Translations under genes and position numbers: made by a program | The notes under the pieces: model-generated | The model's database searches: none | The model's input: the letters and a program-made list of their open reading frames with translations, nothing else | Told to the model about the DNA's origin: nothing | Part shown: positions 43,861 through 55,977 of the stretch, in pieces | Numbering within the stretch: the stretch's first letter is position 1 | Layout: the number at the start of each line of letters is the position of its first letter | Source of the DNA: Curvularia sp. ZM96 | Lineage: Eukaryota; Ascomycota; Dothideomycetes; Pleosporales; Pleosporaceae | Direction: 5' to 3' | Length of the DNA stretch: 64,000 nt | Assembly (NCBI GenBank): GCA_022457065.1 | Contig: JAJGBQ010000003.1 | Location: 2,604,001-2,668,000 of the forward strand

Positions 43861-44062
43861 GCTACTGTTCATGCCGTCGTGTCGGTCAAGGCCAGACCTT
43901 GCCTTCATCAGTTATCGTGCATCGGAAGATGTCGCTCTGACGTTACTGCCGAACAGGAACCGACTGCTCGGCTAGCAAATCGGCTGGCCGGATACCTGCA
44001 TCTCTCCTTCCACCAAACATCATCTGCGCATCACTTCGGAATACCCAAATCCTTCAACGCAA

Positions 44063-45215
44063 ATGGTTTCAGGCGGCAATGTAAGTATTCCAGAAAGCGC
44101 ATGCAGCTCCGTTACTGACGAGAGCCAGGACGACAATATTCCCGCGGTAGTCTCTCTGGCGGCCGGCGGTGTCGCTGGCGGTGTCGAAGGGTTTCTCTCG
44201 GTACGATCTAAAGAGGAATTCCCGTTCTCGATCACGTGACTTATTGCTGTAGTATCCTATGGAATTTGCAAAGACGAGAGTGCAACTGAGGGTTGAGAGG
44301 GGAGTACCGACGCCAAGAAATCCCTTTCTTGTTGTTACCCAAGTGTATCAGCAGGAGGGCATCAGGGCGCTGTACAAGGGTTGTGGCGCGTTGGTATTTG
44401 TAAGTACGATTCCATGTCATACTGATACATCTTGCATGCAGGTATTACTCGTTTGTTTGGGCCTGTCCGTTTCATTTTGAGGACACGATGAGTCGTACTT
44501 TGGGATTTTCCAGCACGTTACACTTGGAGTATCAAGGCCAACACAAGCGCAGGGTTCCGTCGGAAAAGATGGCGTCAGATTCCTCTTCTTCGATCAGATC
44601 AAATCCTCTTTCGCCGACCCGGAAACAGGCACCCTCTCTCCTATACGCAATCTACTCGCCGGTATGACTGCTGGAGTCGTTGCATCGATAACCGCAGTTA
44701 CCCCAACCGAGCGCATCAAGACCGCGCTCATAGACGACGCCAGAACAGAAAAGCGCTTCCGCTCCGGTCTCCATGCCACCACCACGATCTGGAAGGAGCA
44801 TGGTATTCTAGGCCTCTACCGCGGATTTGCGGGTACCACGCTCAAACAAGCATCGGCAACGGCATTCCGAATGGGTACGTACAATATCCTCAAGGACTAC
44901 GAAAAGAAGAAAAATATCGAGCAAAACACTGCGGTTAATTTCGCAAACGGATCCGTGGCAGGGGTTGTAACTACGCTTTCTACACAGCCTTTTGATGTCA
45001 TCAAGACACGGTCGCAGAGTGCAAAGGGAACGAGTACCGTCGAGGCAATCAAGAGCGTGCTGCTGGACTATGGCATTCGCGGGTTTTGGAAAGGCACGAC
45101 GATGAGATTAGGCCGCACGGTGTTCAGCGGTGGTATCTTGTTCACAAGCTACGAAGCGGCCGTCAAGGTTATCTTGCCGCTGTATCCTGGGACTAGACAG
45201 GTTGAGGCTATATAG
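44063..45215 (+). CDS. Mitochondrial carrier, tricarboxylate (citrate) transporter type, four exons
   Basis: Exons 44063-44080, 44129-44200, 44253-44399 and 44553-45215 sum to 900 nt, 299 residues, the normal carrier length. The first intron (48 nt) is a multiple of three and free of stops, so it could be missed; its GTAAGT donor, CTGAC branch and CAG acceptor make it likely. The three carrier signatures are present: YPMEFAKTRVQ, PTERIKTALIDD and QPFDVIKTRSQ, each followed by a G-x-x-x-LYKG/LYRG/FWKG motif. PTERIKTALIDD and VGKDGVRFLFFDQIK match the citrate-carrier subgroup. Family knowledge: it exchanges citrate or isocitrate for malate across the inner membrane. Confidence 0.85.
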
Positions 45216-45277
45216 ACTAATTCCAATAGACTACTCTTGTAATGTTGCTGCTTCTACCCAAAATATAAAGACTATGC

Positions 45278-48200
45278 TTAGCTGTCATACTCGTCAATGA
45301 CACTCATGGGCTTGACGAACTTGCCCAGCGGCTTGTACTGCAGATGGTCCAATCCGAACGCTTTCGGGCCTCCGATCTCGATTCCTTTTGCGCTGGTCCA
45401 GCGCTCACTCGCGGTGACGCCGATGACAGAAACCAGCAAACCGTACCTGTACTCTGGCGTTCCAATTGCCTCGCCGTTCTGCGCGTCAATAATGGCGATG
45501 AGATCTGGCACAATAGCCAATACGTCTTCGTTCTTCTCCTCGCCAGTCTTGCTTTCACCGCCCTCTGGCACCCGTACTGCGGCGATGTTTTCATTCTTGA
45601 AGGGTACCTTGATCTTGCCCTGGTACTCGGTGGTGGTGCTCTCAATCACAACTTCGCCATAGACATGGCCCATGTAGAGTTTGCGCTCTACACCGACAAT
45701 CTTTCCCTTGAAGAGCACGCGGCCTGTTTCAGGACCACCAATGGCATCGATAATGGACTCTGCGACACTATCGACTCTGTTTTCTTTACGTGCCCTTGCT
45801 ACTTCACGGCCTATGCGCCATGATAGCGAGACTGTGTGCTCGACTGCCCATCGTCTTGTCTCGGCGCCTGTGACTGGGGCATCGGCGGTTCCGACATGGC
45901 TTCCCATCTGGCTCAGTGCCGCTCTGATGACTTGTTCGACTTTCAAATCGCTCGTTGCGGTCGGCATGTAGAGCGTATTGCCATTACCGTCGGCCACGGC
46001 GACTGGTGCGAAAACGATCTCACGTTCGCCAAATACGACGGGTGTTGTCTGCCACTTTGTCGGGTATGCGCGACCCATCCAGTCGCCATCGATACAAGGT
46101 ACGTTCATGTTGCTCGAGGCGCCCAGAACGAGGCCTTGTAATCCGTTTGAACCGCCAATCTCAAGTGGTATAATGTGTGTGGCATATTGGCCTCCGCTAA
46201 GTGCGTAGAGGTGGTTCTGAGCGTCCATCATCCTGTAGCACCATCAGCACAGTTAACATCTAGTGTTGTAAAAGGCCAAAACCTACTCATCAGCACACAG
46301 CTTTTCGATGCCCACCGTAGGACTTCCAGCGCCTCCTCCGCTTCCCACACGAGCATCATCTTTCAGATCATCAGGATTGACAACGCGAACCGTATGGCCA
46401 GACCGGAGTATTCCACGAACCCGAAGCATGGTGGAGTATGGCGACCCGCCTCCACCAGTACCCAGGATATAACAGCCGATTGTTATCCACGCCAAGTCGG
46501 TCTCTGATATCCACCACTCTCGGTTCTTGACATTGGGCTTGTAGGTAGCAATGTCGACATCCGTTGCTACGTCTACCTCATCAGCATTTTCTTCAGTCGA
46601 AGGCGCAGCAATGCCAGCACCCGTATCTTCCAAATTGATTTCCGACTCTTCCCCCTCTTTGGTCACATCCAGGTCGGCAAAGTCACCTGCTCGTGCAAAG
46701 TCAAAATCGCCAGCGGCCCTGACTATGAAACGCGTTTTGTTGGCCACATACTGCAAGGGGAGATCTTCTACCTCAACGATTGCAACTGTATCTGCCGAGC
46801 CCCCTGCTTCGATGGTCTTTTGCTTGGCTTCCGCGCATATTTCTGCTAGGATTTCTTTTTGTGACTGCTTCTCGGTTGACTTTACAGTGTCAATGACGGC
46901 ACTGACGCGTGCCATTGCGGCACCGATTGCGTTGGCTACACCAGACCAGCGAGGCTTGATAACTCGGCTTGCGCCTTTCAGCTCGTCCGGTGCTATGACT
47001 GCTCCACCGCCAACTAGAAGGACAGGAAGGTCTTCAGGTGACGTTTTCATCGTGTCTATGATACCCTCCAGCATGTGCTTTGTCTCAACCTTGAAAGCCT
47101 GCAGATCATCATCTTGAAGCTTTCCTCGCACCTTGTCCGGCTCGCCTATTACAACATCGGACGAGGCAGCGACAGTATAGTCGGTTGCAGTTGCGACATC
47201 ACCGCCGAACACGAGGGCCTTCTCCGGTAGCTTGTAGCCCACAGACTCTGGTCCGACCTGCATTCGTCCTTGGACTCGTCTGACCAGACTACCGCCTCCT
47301 AGTCCTATACTCTTGACATCGGGGTATGAAAAGTTCATTCTTACGCCCGACAGCTCCGAGTACGCGGCTTGCTGCCTTGGAAAGCCGTTTGCAAGTAATA
47401 AACCCACATCAGTGGTGGTTCCACCGACATCAACTACCATCATGGCTTCTCCTTTTTCTTGCTTTCCCATTAGAAAAGCAGCTCCACGCATGCTGTTCGT
47501 TGGACCAGACGAGAAAGTTCGAATGGGCAGCTGGCTTGCTGCTTTGCCGCTCAGTATCGTACCATCGTTTTGTGTGATGAACACCGGGCAGTCGAGGCCC
47601 AGTTTCTTGACTGGTGTCTGGAACGATGCAATCGTCTTGCGAGCAAACGATAAAATCGAGGCATTCAATATGGCTGCATTCTCTCGCTCGAGAAAGCCAA
47701 GATTGGCCACGGTCTTGCTGAGAACAATATCCACCTCGTTGCCCAATTCGCGTCTAATGATCTCTGCTGCACGCTCTTCTTGCTTGTCTACAGTATCGAT
47801 TGGACTGAAGACGCCGTTTATGACAACGCTCTTGATGCCCTTCTCTTTGATGATACCACATTGCTCTACTATTTCTTGCTCTTCAATATCGGAGATTAGG
47901 CTGCCATCTACCTCTAGACCTCCCTTGACGAGCGCATAATGACCAAGGATAATCATACGTAGAGAAGCAGGCCAATCGACACATGGCGGTGCGTGCTTGC
48001 TGAATGGGCCGCAGAGACGTACCACAGCAACACGAGAAAGGCGCGTTCTATCTCGAGTCACTACTGCATTTACGAAATGCGTAGTTCCTATCGTTACACT
48101 AGCTACAGATGCCGGGTCTATAGATGCGGATTTGAACATGGTAGTTATGGCATTGGCGATTCCATGGCTGGGATCCGTCGTAGTTGGAGCTTTGTGCCTG

Positions 48201-48517
48201 GTTCTTTGTGTGAGCTCTTACGCTCTGTCATACAATTCAAAATGGTTTACTTCATTCGAAAAGGTATTCAGATGTTAGTAGGAAGAGTGGGGGCTGAGCA
48301 AGTATGTTTGCAAACGTTGCAATAAAGAAGAAAACCCTTACCAAGCAAGAATGCCGCGTTCTTCTTCATTCGACTTTGTGGGATCAATGATAACTCCATC
48401 TGTGTTCGTACTACAAGGAAACCATCAGTCTTGCCATGCCAACCATTCGCTGGAAAGTCAGCTGATTGCTTACCCGCCTACGTCAACGCCTATTCGCAGG
48501 TTCTTCACGGGGGCCAT
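45278..48517 (-). CDS. Hydantoinase/oxoprolinase-DUF917 fusion protein, four exons
   Basis: Exons 48517-48474, 48410-48342, 48197-46287 and 46232-45278 sum to 2979 nt, 992 residues; introns are 63, 144 and 54 nt. The first exon holds GVDVGG, which splicing joins to TNTDGVIID. This rebuilds the N-terminal hydantoinase/oxoprolinase phosphate-binding motif (residues about 10-21). A second one (VDVGGTTTDVG) stands at 293-303 in the hydantoinase A domain. GLGGGSLV and LLVGGGAVIAP follow. The C-terminal third (from about 620: WWISETDLAWITIGCYILGT, then GGGGSPY) is DUF917. Family knowledge: these are ATP-dependent cyclic-amide hydrolases. The neighbouring NCS1 permease, transcribed away from it, suggests a hydantoin, allantoin or pyrimidine-derived substrate. 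Confidence 0.88.
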
Positions 48518-48911
48518 GGTGGATAAATCTTCCGTATTTTGGATCAAAGAAAAAATGAAGACGATAGAATAATACCACAGATTATGTGAACTCACGCCAA
48601 ACCTGACGTGCAACTGCTCGATCTGATAACCTTTCGCGTGGTGGGGTCAGTACGTATCATCGGAAAGGCCCGACTGATTCCGACGTCGCACCCGTCTTAC
48701 TCCTTCGGCACCACGACCACTTTCCCTCTGCATCTCCAATTGACATCTCCACACCTTGCCCTTACTCCAATGCGTCATCCCCAATCTAAACGCAATATTC
48801 CGCGTTTCTGCAATCAACTCCATTCGTTCGTTGATAGCTAATTGCTGGGCAGCAGCCATCCTGGGCAATTCTCACCCCACATGCCGATCTTGTGCATATC
48901 CAGAGTCTCCA

Positions 48912-49010
48912 GATAAGATGCATCCGCTCAACCCCTCTTTTATACCCCAAAGCCTAGTGAGCCGTTGTAACATGGGCAAGCCATTGCAACATGGGTGAAT
49001 GCATCTTATC
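48912..49010. promoter_or_regulatory. Inverted pair of GATA-factor sites in the divergent hydantoinase-permease promoter
   Basis: GATAAGATGCAT at 48912-48923 and its exact inverse at 48999-49010 form a perfect 12-bp inverted repeat with 75 bp between. Each arm holds AGATAA (HGATAR), the site of fungal nitrogen regulators of the AreA type. Further TGATAG sites lie near 49067 and 49122. The repeat lies between two head-to-head genes. Confidence 0.6.
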
Positions 49011-49274
49011 TCTAGGCTTCTCCCCTTGTTCTCGGCCTTACTTTGCACAGGAACTGGGTATATGTATGATAGGAACGGCGGTGCCTACACGGACTCGGTG
49101 ATCCAGCCGTTTGCGTCCACATGATAGAAAATAACCGTTTGATACTGCTCTGAGACCATCATTCTTCGCGCATTGCCCTTCTCAAGCACTCATTCCACCG
49201 GCTCATCCATTGCCTCTTGTAATGCCACCATCTCACCTCCTACCCTGAACAACCCGCACCACCAACTCTTCAAG

Positions 49275-51252
49275 ATGGCGCTTCGACAGCGCCTCAACTC
49301 CCTGAGCCAAAGAATCCGCCTCAGCGGCGACGAGCACAAGCACGAGCAGACCGACGCCTGGAGCAACCGCGATCTGATTCCTCTGCCTCCCTCGCGGAGA
49401 ACATGGGGCTGGTTCAATTTCTACGGCTTCTGGGCTATTGCATCGCTCAATTTGGCGAATTGGCAGACACCGAGCACGTTTCTAGGTACTTGAACAACCC
49501 TTTCTTTCTCCCCTTTGACACCAAATCCTCTTTCTTTTGTCTTTCTTTCCTGGCTCTGCACTTGAGTAATAACTAACGTAAAGTGCGAGGTTTCGCACCA
49601 AAAAGCCATGGGTCTTTCCGTCCCGCAAGCCATGCTCGTCATAGTCGTTAGCCGCATCCTGATCGCCGCTTTCTCAACGCTGATTGCCTGGATCGGATTA
49701 AAGTGGCATATTGGGTTCACGGTGCAGAATAGGTATAGTTGGGGCATGCGGGGAAGTTTTATACCGCTGCTGCAGAGGATATTGTTGAATTTTATTTGGA
49801 ATGCAGTACAATGTGAGTGGAGCATTCTCTTTAAGACACTCCCACTGGCATGCAATAGGAAAGGGAAAAGGTTTCCAGACTTGCGTATTGACGAGACTCG
49901 ATAGGTTGGAACGGCGGCCGCCTCGTCGCAGTCTGTCTAACAGCCATCTGGCCGTCCTACGCCCGCATACCCAATACCTTCAGCCCCAACTTCCCCGCCA
50001 CAACCGAACAATTTGTTGGCTTTGTCATCTTCTGGTTCCTATCCACCCCGTTTCTCTGGCTGCGCCCAGAAAAGTTCAAGATCCCCTTTCTCATCGTCTG
50101 CGTATGGTGCGGAGTCGGCATGATCGCATGGATGATTTGGGCGTTGGTGACGGCAAAAGGTGTGGGTCCGTTGTGGTACTCTGGCCAGAACGTACCGTCG
50201 ACTTCGGAATGGAATACCTCGTGGCTCATCATGGCGGGAATCAATCAGAGTATCGGTGGTCTGGCAGCAGGGATTACCAACGGAAGCGACTTCTCTCGGT
50301 ATGCAAAAGCAAGGCGGTCTTACGTCTACGGCACAATTACCAGCTGCCTAATCTCCGGTGTGCTGGTCTCTCTCATTGGCCTCGTCACTGCGGCGTCTGG
50401 GCAAAAAATGTACGGAGAAGTGTACTGGAATCCTCCTGATCTGCTGCTACGCATCATGGACAACGGCAACGGGTCGTCGCGGTCCCGCGCTGGCGTCTTC
50501 TTCCTCGCAGCCGGCTTCGCCTTCACCGCCATGTTTGAGAATATCTGTGGAAATACCATCGCTGGTGGGATTGACCTCGCAGGTCTGTTTCCGCGCTACA
50601 TTGACATTCGGCGCGGCGCAATCATTACCTTTTTGGCTGCATGGATCGTTCAGCCCTGGCAGCTTATCAACCGTGCCACCACGTTCATTGCTGTGCTATC
50701 GTCCTTTTCAGTCTTCTTGGCTCCCATTATGGGCATCATGGCATGCGACTACTATGTCCTGCGCAAGCGAAGAGTTCGCTTGACACACTTGTATCGAACT
50801 GAGCAATCAACATACTATTTCTCCAAGGGCTTCAATTGGCGCGCTATAACGTCGTGGCTATGCGGATGGATTCCCACGATAGGAGGGTTGGTAGTCACTG
50901 TGAGGGGAGACGCAAAGCCACCACGGACGTTGGTAGAGCTTTACTATATGGCCTTCTTGATTGGTGAGTAACCTGTTTTCATATAGATGGGCAAAGGTCG
51001 ACTAATAGTCCTCCAGGCTTCTTCATTAGTGCGACTCTCTTCTACTTGCTGAACCTGCTTTTCCCCGTCCCCGACATGGGCCAGATGGACTCCGTCGATG
51101 TATACGGCACTTTTACCGAAGCCGAAGCAAGAAGGGTTGGCGTTACGCCCCTCGACGACAACGCGATAGTTGGAGAAGTGCCTGTAAGGAGATCGACAGG
51201 TGACCAAACCATTCTCAAGGAAAAGGACGTAGAAGTAGGTGTAGCAATGTAA
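49275..51252 (+). CDS. NCS1-family permease (allantoin/uracil/hydantoin-type transporter), four exons
   Basis: Exons 49275-49485, 49606-49812, 49905-50963 and 51017-51252 sum to 1713 nt, 570 residues; introns are 120, 92, 53 nt. The start MALRQRLNSLSQRIRL is cytosolic. About twelve membrane segments follow, beginning WGWFNFYGFWAIASLNLANW. NCS1 landmarks are the NLANWQTPS region in helix 1, WNGGRLVAVCLTAIWPSYA, the helix-6 to -8 core with NQSIGGLAAGITNGSDFSRY, and GNTIAGGIDLAGLFPRYIDIRRG. The tail is acidic and polar. Family knowledge: fungal Fur-type members import allantoin, uracil, uric acid or thiamine by proton symport; bacterial Mhp1 imports hydantoins. Its hydantoinase neighbour favours a cyclic ureide. 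Confidence 0.87.
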
Positions 51253-52177
51253 TTGGTGATCTCGCAAAGACACCAAATCTAGAATCAACAGAAACAAAGC
51301 CATTGCTCTACACTGAAATTGTTTTCTCGCCGGTTCCTTGCTACTTTACCAATCGACACGTTGAAATGCCATTGCCTTGGTCTTCGTAGCCCTTCCTATT
51401 ACCTGGCTGTTTCTCAAACCCGGTTTCTTTTCATGGACCCTAAATGTTGAGGCTTTTATCCGTATCCTCAGGACGATATGCGGTCTAAAATGAGGTTAAA
51501 AAAGAGAGCGAATCGAGGACCAAAATGTGTACATGGCGGCAGCTATCGTTGATTTGACCATCAGAAAAGGTACGTGTCAGCGGATTTTGTCGAGGTGCTG
51601 TTGTGGGGGCATGTGTCCGCAGCAACTTTGGAGAACAGTTATCAGGAGAGCTGCGTTCGGCCGACCTTCAATCTCTCATGTGTTGCTATAGGATCATCTC
51701 TTCACCCATCGCCCATGTACCTAAAAAAAAAAAGGGTGCAAAGACAGAAAAAAAGCGAAACAGGTGATTTGATCAAGCGCAGGTTCGCGCAGTAGGTGGG
51801 CGGTAATTTCCGAAGACTCCAACAAAAGACGATTTTGTCGAGGAAAAATGAAACCCCTATGGTAACTCTCGAAATTGACCAGAGAGATATGCCGAGCCAA
51901 GTCCCGTTTGCAATCGGACTGGTTAAGTACCTTTGGTAAGAACATCAGCCTCATCAATAATGTGAGAACGGCGCAGACGTCAAGAGACGTTGTGATGGCG
52001 GGTATACGATGGTCTTGCTACGTCATCAATTCCGGTAGTGTCCGAACGAAAGAACGACCAAGTTTGCGCGCCTTTTTGGCATTTAAGAGAACCTCATGCC
52101 CATACTATGTAGAGCGCAACAAAATCATCCTACTCTTTAAATAAACATCAACGATCTGACCTCTAGGAGAATCAATT
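51253..52177. other. Intergenic stretch
   Basis: No supported gene; an A11 tract lies at about 51723-51733. Confidence 0.45.
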
Positions 52178-52791
52178 ATGGCGCTAGGCGAGAATCTCCC
52201 CCAAGTCTTCACCAACACGCCTCTACATCCTACCTTTGAAAAGGACATCCTTGACACGCACCTCATTTACGACTACGACGCGGAAGACAGTAACGGAAAC
52301 CCAGAGAAATGGCGCTATGAACTCTGGTGCTTCTCTTCGGATCGGGTCGTGTATGCTATCCACGGGGGTCCCATGGCAGGTCGGATTAACTACCAGCAAG
52401 CCAGCTACCAATGCATACGTCCAGGAGAGCTCTGGCAAATTAATTGGTGAGTACCGGCCCTGACAGATACAGTGTTACCGATGGTAAAGTCGGAAGCGAC
52501 GCTGATCTTGGTACCAGGCTCGAGGAGACGGGTACTGTTGTGTCTGCCGTGTACGACATCAAGGAGCAGAAGATGACGACTCTAATTGCGTTTTCAGAGG
52601 GCCATTGGAAGAGGGCCAAGGAAGCACTGGGTGACAAGAGAAACAAGGACGATCTGGAGAGATGGAGGCGGCTGGCGAGCGTGGGTAACCAGGCATCGAG
52701 GCTCTTGTTGTGTGAACAGGGGCAGATTGTGGAGACGTTCAAGGGAAAGGGAGAGTTGGCTCCGATTGAGGAGAGCGATCCGGTGTTTTGA
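52178..52791 (+). CDS. Phenolic acid decarboxylase, two exons
   Basis: Exons 52178-52446 and 52518-52791 sum to 543 nt, 180 residues, the usual length. The 71-nt intron has GTGAGT and CCAG. Family text runs from LIYDYDAEDSNGNPEKWRYE and FSSDRVVYAIHGGPMAGR to YQCIRPGELWQINWLEETG, TLIAFSEGHW and HWKRAKEALGDKR. The Y-x-YD, R and E residues that line the active site of bacterial PadC are present (YDY, RINYQ, WLEETG). Family knowledge: a cofactor-free, lipocalin-like fold converts ferulic and p-coumaric acid to vinyl phenols, detoxifying plant hydroxycinnamates. This fits a fungus that meets plant tissue. Confidence 0.88.
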
Positions 52792-54802
52792 GGAGCATGG
52801 CTGCTGTGATACGTTACGAACTGGCAATGACTTCTGCCGGTACCGGGTATTTAGCTAGATCGTCATAGACAATGACTAGAGCGTATACTCAAGGACTGAA
52901 TTCGGATGGCCAGCGTCGATTGAGAATCATGGTGCATTTACAAAGAATCGTCGTGTCGCGATCGAAATATTGGTGTGCGGTTCAGAGTCAGGTATGCTGC
53001 ATCACATATTGACAACGAACCTTGTATATCATGCTATATCATGCTGTGTAGCACGAACAAGGTACCACGATACAAATAGAAGCGGTAAATCCTGCTGCAG
53101 GTTCGGCGGCCAGTTCGGCGATCCTACGCCCTGGGCTGCGTGCACCCTGCGTGTTTTTGGCTGTTTTTGGCAACCGGCGTGGGTGTTTGAACTTTGCTTT
53201 TACGCCTCTTCTGATATCTTTGACTGCAGTGTCTGTCCTTGAGGAGAGACTGTCCCAGACAGCCTGGGTCGATCAAGGCTCTCTTTCTTTGTCAGTACAG
53301 GTGACATGTGTGATACCATGACAGCATGAAAGGTGTGGTGGACACGTTTTGCAGCATTGTTTGGCGTGGGCGCAACATGGAATAGAGTCAGCCACAGTTG
53401 CATTGAGCCTAAAGACAGGCCTGAATCCGGTGGTGTGGTCAAGCCCACGTCCCGACTGCATGGCTCTGTTCGCCGTCTAGATGGCGTCCTGTTTCCATGG
53501 GAAGCGCCCAATCCACCCTGGATACCCGACTCTTGCACACAGGCTCCACAAGGACTCAGCCAGCCGCCTCGAGAGGGCTCTTCGGGTATGGATGGTATTC
53601 GACGCGGCCAACCTGCTGATGAGGGTTGCCAACGACACAAACGAATCGGGAATGAGGACAGCAAGCTACGAAGTATTAGGCGACCTGTATTGTACAAACC
53701 CGTGAGGCCGTCTCCCAGTCGGACCCCATGCTGTCGATCTGCCCCGGCAGCGGTGTTTCCGGTAGTTGGCAGTGGTGCGCACGGTGAAGAGGAACTGTCA
53801 GAGGGGCTTGGCTCTTATCTTGGGTCCGGACCAGGACGGCGAGCCGAGCGCAACGGCCCAGCCGAACAGGCCATGTGGGGTGGTGGCAGGTAAGCCGTCA
53901 GCTCGTCGGGTGCAGTTTTGGGTATGCTCAGCAGGTCCTCACCGCAACGACACATGTGCGCTGCGTGAGAAAGAGCGGGCAGCGAGTACGGTGCCATGTC
54001 GTGTCCAGCAGGCGATGTGTTCTGGAGGCCCCCGCCGCGCCAGTGGGTGGATGGCGACGTGTTCGGAGTCCGATGGCTGGTGGGAGCGTAGTGTTGTGCT
54101 GTCCTGGGCCGCCGGTGAGACTGGCTGGGTCAGGGCCGAGACAGGGCAGCAAGGCAACAGCCGCACGCGCATGACATGTCGCGACGCCAATGGGGCCAGG
54201 CCAGATGCCAATTTCCACCCCGTCTCACACGGCTTTCCTTTTTCCGCGTGCTGTTGAAAGCAATAGTCGCTACTCTCCACACGACGCGCGCCGATGTCGC
54301 GATAGGCTCGCTCGCACGGCACGCTCTCGGAACAGCAGCAGGCACGTGAGCACGAACCTCCCCGCAGCGAGTCTGGCGCGCCAGTCTGGGCGCTCCCGTT
54401 ACATTGACGCTCAATCTCGCACTACCCCATCCGGCTAGCGCCATGCGCCGCCCAACCCATGCCACCGCAATTTGGCCCCAGGACGCTCCCGTGCCACAGC
54501 ACAAAAGGTCGGTATGACAAGGGCCCGGCGGACGCGACGAGGATCCTGCGCAAACGCTATTCGCATACCTTCCCGGATACTGCTTCATCAGCTGCGTGCC
54601 AGCCTGGTCCCTCACCATGGTTATCCTCTTCAGCCCGCCGTCCCTCAGGCCTCTCTACATACTACTGCACTCCAGTCCCCCGCTGTCCCCAATCTTGACC
54701 CTTGACCCTTGATCCTTCCTTTCTTCAACCGGCCTGCTTGACTACTTACCTACGTGCCTGCCTGACTGTCTGCTCGCTACAACCACACACCAACAACCCA
54801 CA
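52792..54802. other. GC-rich intergenic stretch
   Basis: Many overlapping frames exist on both strands because of high GC, but none has a domain, a good start context or a joining partner. The right end is the promoter/5' UTR of the next gene (pyrimidine-rich, CAACCCACA before the ATG). Confidence 0.4.
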
Positions 54803-55977
54803 ATGGGTCGGCCGGTCTTCACTTCGCGGGAAAATCTCGAGCTGCTGAGGAGCTCCGCCTTTGAGTCCGAACATGCCTGGCTATACGACACTTCGTACCT
54901 GCAACATGGAGCCGCGGCCTTGGCGCTCGAGCACGAAATAGAGCAGACCTACACAAGCATCTCGCCCGATGACCTTTCAGACGAACAAGTGCGAATCATC
55001 AAAACACAGATTACCATCCACAGAGAGCGCCAGCGGGCATTGCGGCCGCATCTCGAGAGCGGGAGCGACCAGCTCGACGGAGAGGGCAATGAGTGCGTCT
55101 TTGTGCCTGCACCAAACCAATGGGGAGCAAACGGAGACCTGGACGAGGAGAGCGAGACGCTGTCTGCAGTATGTTACAGCTGTTTCCAAGTATGTTTTGC
55201 GCAATGGTGACTAACACGGCCCAGATGCACAACCTCCTCACATGGCAGACATCGTACTCGCCCGCTTCACATGTACTACACGACGAACTCCCTTCCCCAG
55301 ACATCCCCTACCATGCACTTCTCGACCCATCTCAGCCCACAACGACATTCCACCTGCATCGCACACGGGAATGGAAAGGATCCTCCGGCTTCCGAAAGTA
55401 TATTTACAGCGCCCGCGACCACTCGGACAAGTACATGCTGTACATGCTCGAGGCCATGCACCGTGACGATAGCCAAGTCAATGCCGCAGACTTCTTCCGT
55501 GTCGCCGAGTTCCCGCAACCATGCATCTCCGTTCTTCTTTCTGCCATTGACAAGAAGCGCATCTCAACCGATTCGTCCAAAGACGCCGCCTACAAGTCAC
55601 GATGCATTCACCTGCGCGGCCCATTTCCACAGCCAATCAAAGAATATCCGGACAGGCAACAGAAGATTCCATGGTCTCCGCGGCGATTTACCTACGGCGG
55701 GCGGCGGTTTGTGTGGAAGCAAGGCGACCCCAACGATGATGCCATGCCGGAAACGTTGTACGAGTACCAAAGGGATTGGGCAAAACCGGGCAGCAGGACG
55801 GGTAAGCGTTGTGACGATGCAACGCTAGTCAAGCTAGTCTGGGGCGAAAAGCGGCGAAAAGGAAAGGTCGAAAGCTACACCATTCACTTCCGAGGCGGCA
55901 TGGACCAAGTCTTTAGGGAGATTCTACTCGCCAGCCAGATGGCCCGGCAAGTGTGTCTGTTCACGGCCATGGGCTGA
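54803..55977 (+). CDS. Conserved-looking hypothetical protein, two exons
   Basis: Exons 54803-55168 and 55225-55977 sum to 1119 nt, 372 residues. The 56-nt intron has GTATGT, a CTAAC branch and CCCAG. No domain is recognised. The N-terminal 120 residues are helical and acidic (LALEHEIEQTYTSISPDD). The C-terminal part is basic and rich in aromatic residues (FTYGGRRFVWK, YEYQRDWAKPG, LVKLVWGEKRRKGK) and ends in an FREILLASQMA helix. No signal peptide or membrane segment. Coding quality and splice sites are convincing; the function is unknown. Confidence 0.72.

Noticed and set aside
48999..49010. Reading the 12-bp inverted repeat as a transposon end
   Set aside because: There is no target duplication or coding sequence between the arms, and each arm contains a GATA site, so a regulatory role is simpler.
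53200..54700. Many overlapping frames of 60-180 codons on both strands
   Set aside because: They reflect high GC and few stops; none has a domain, a splice partner or a consistent start.
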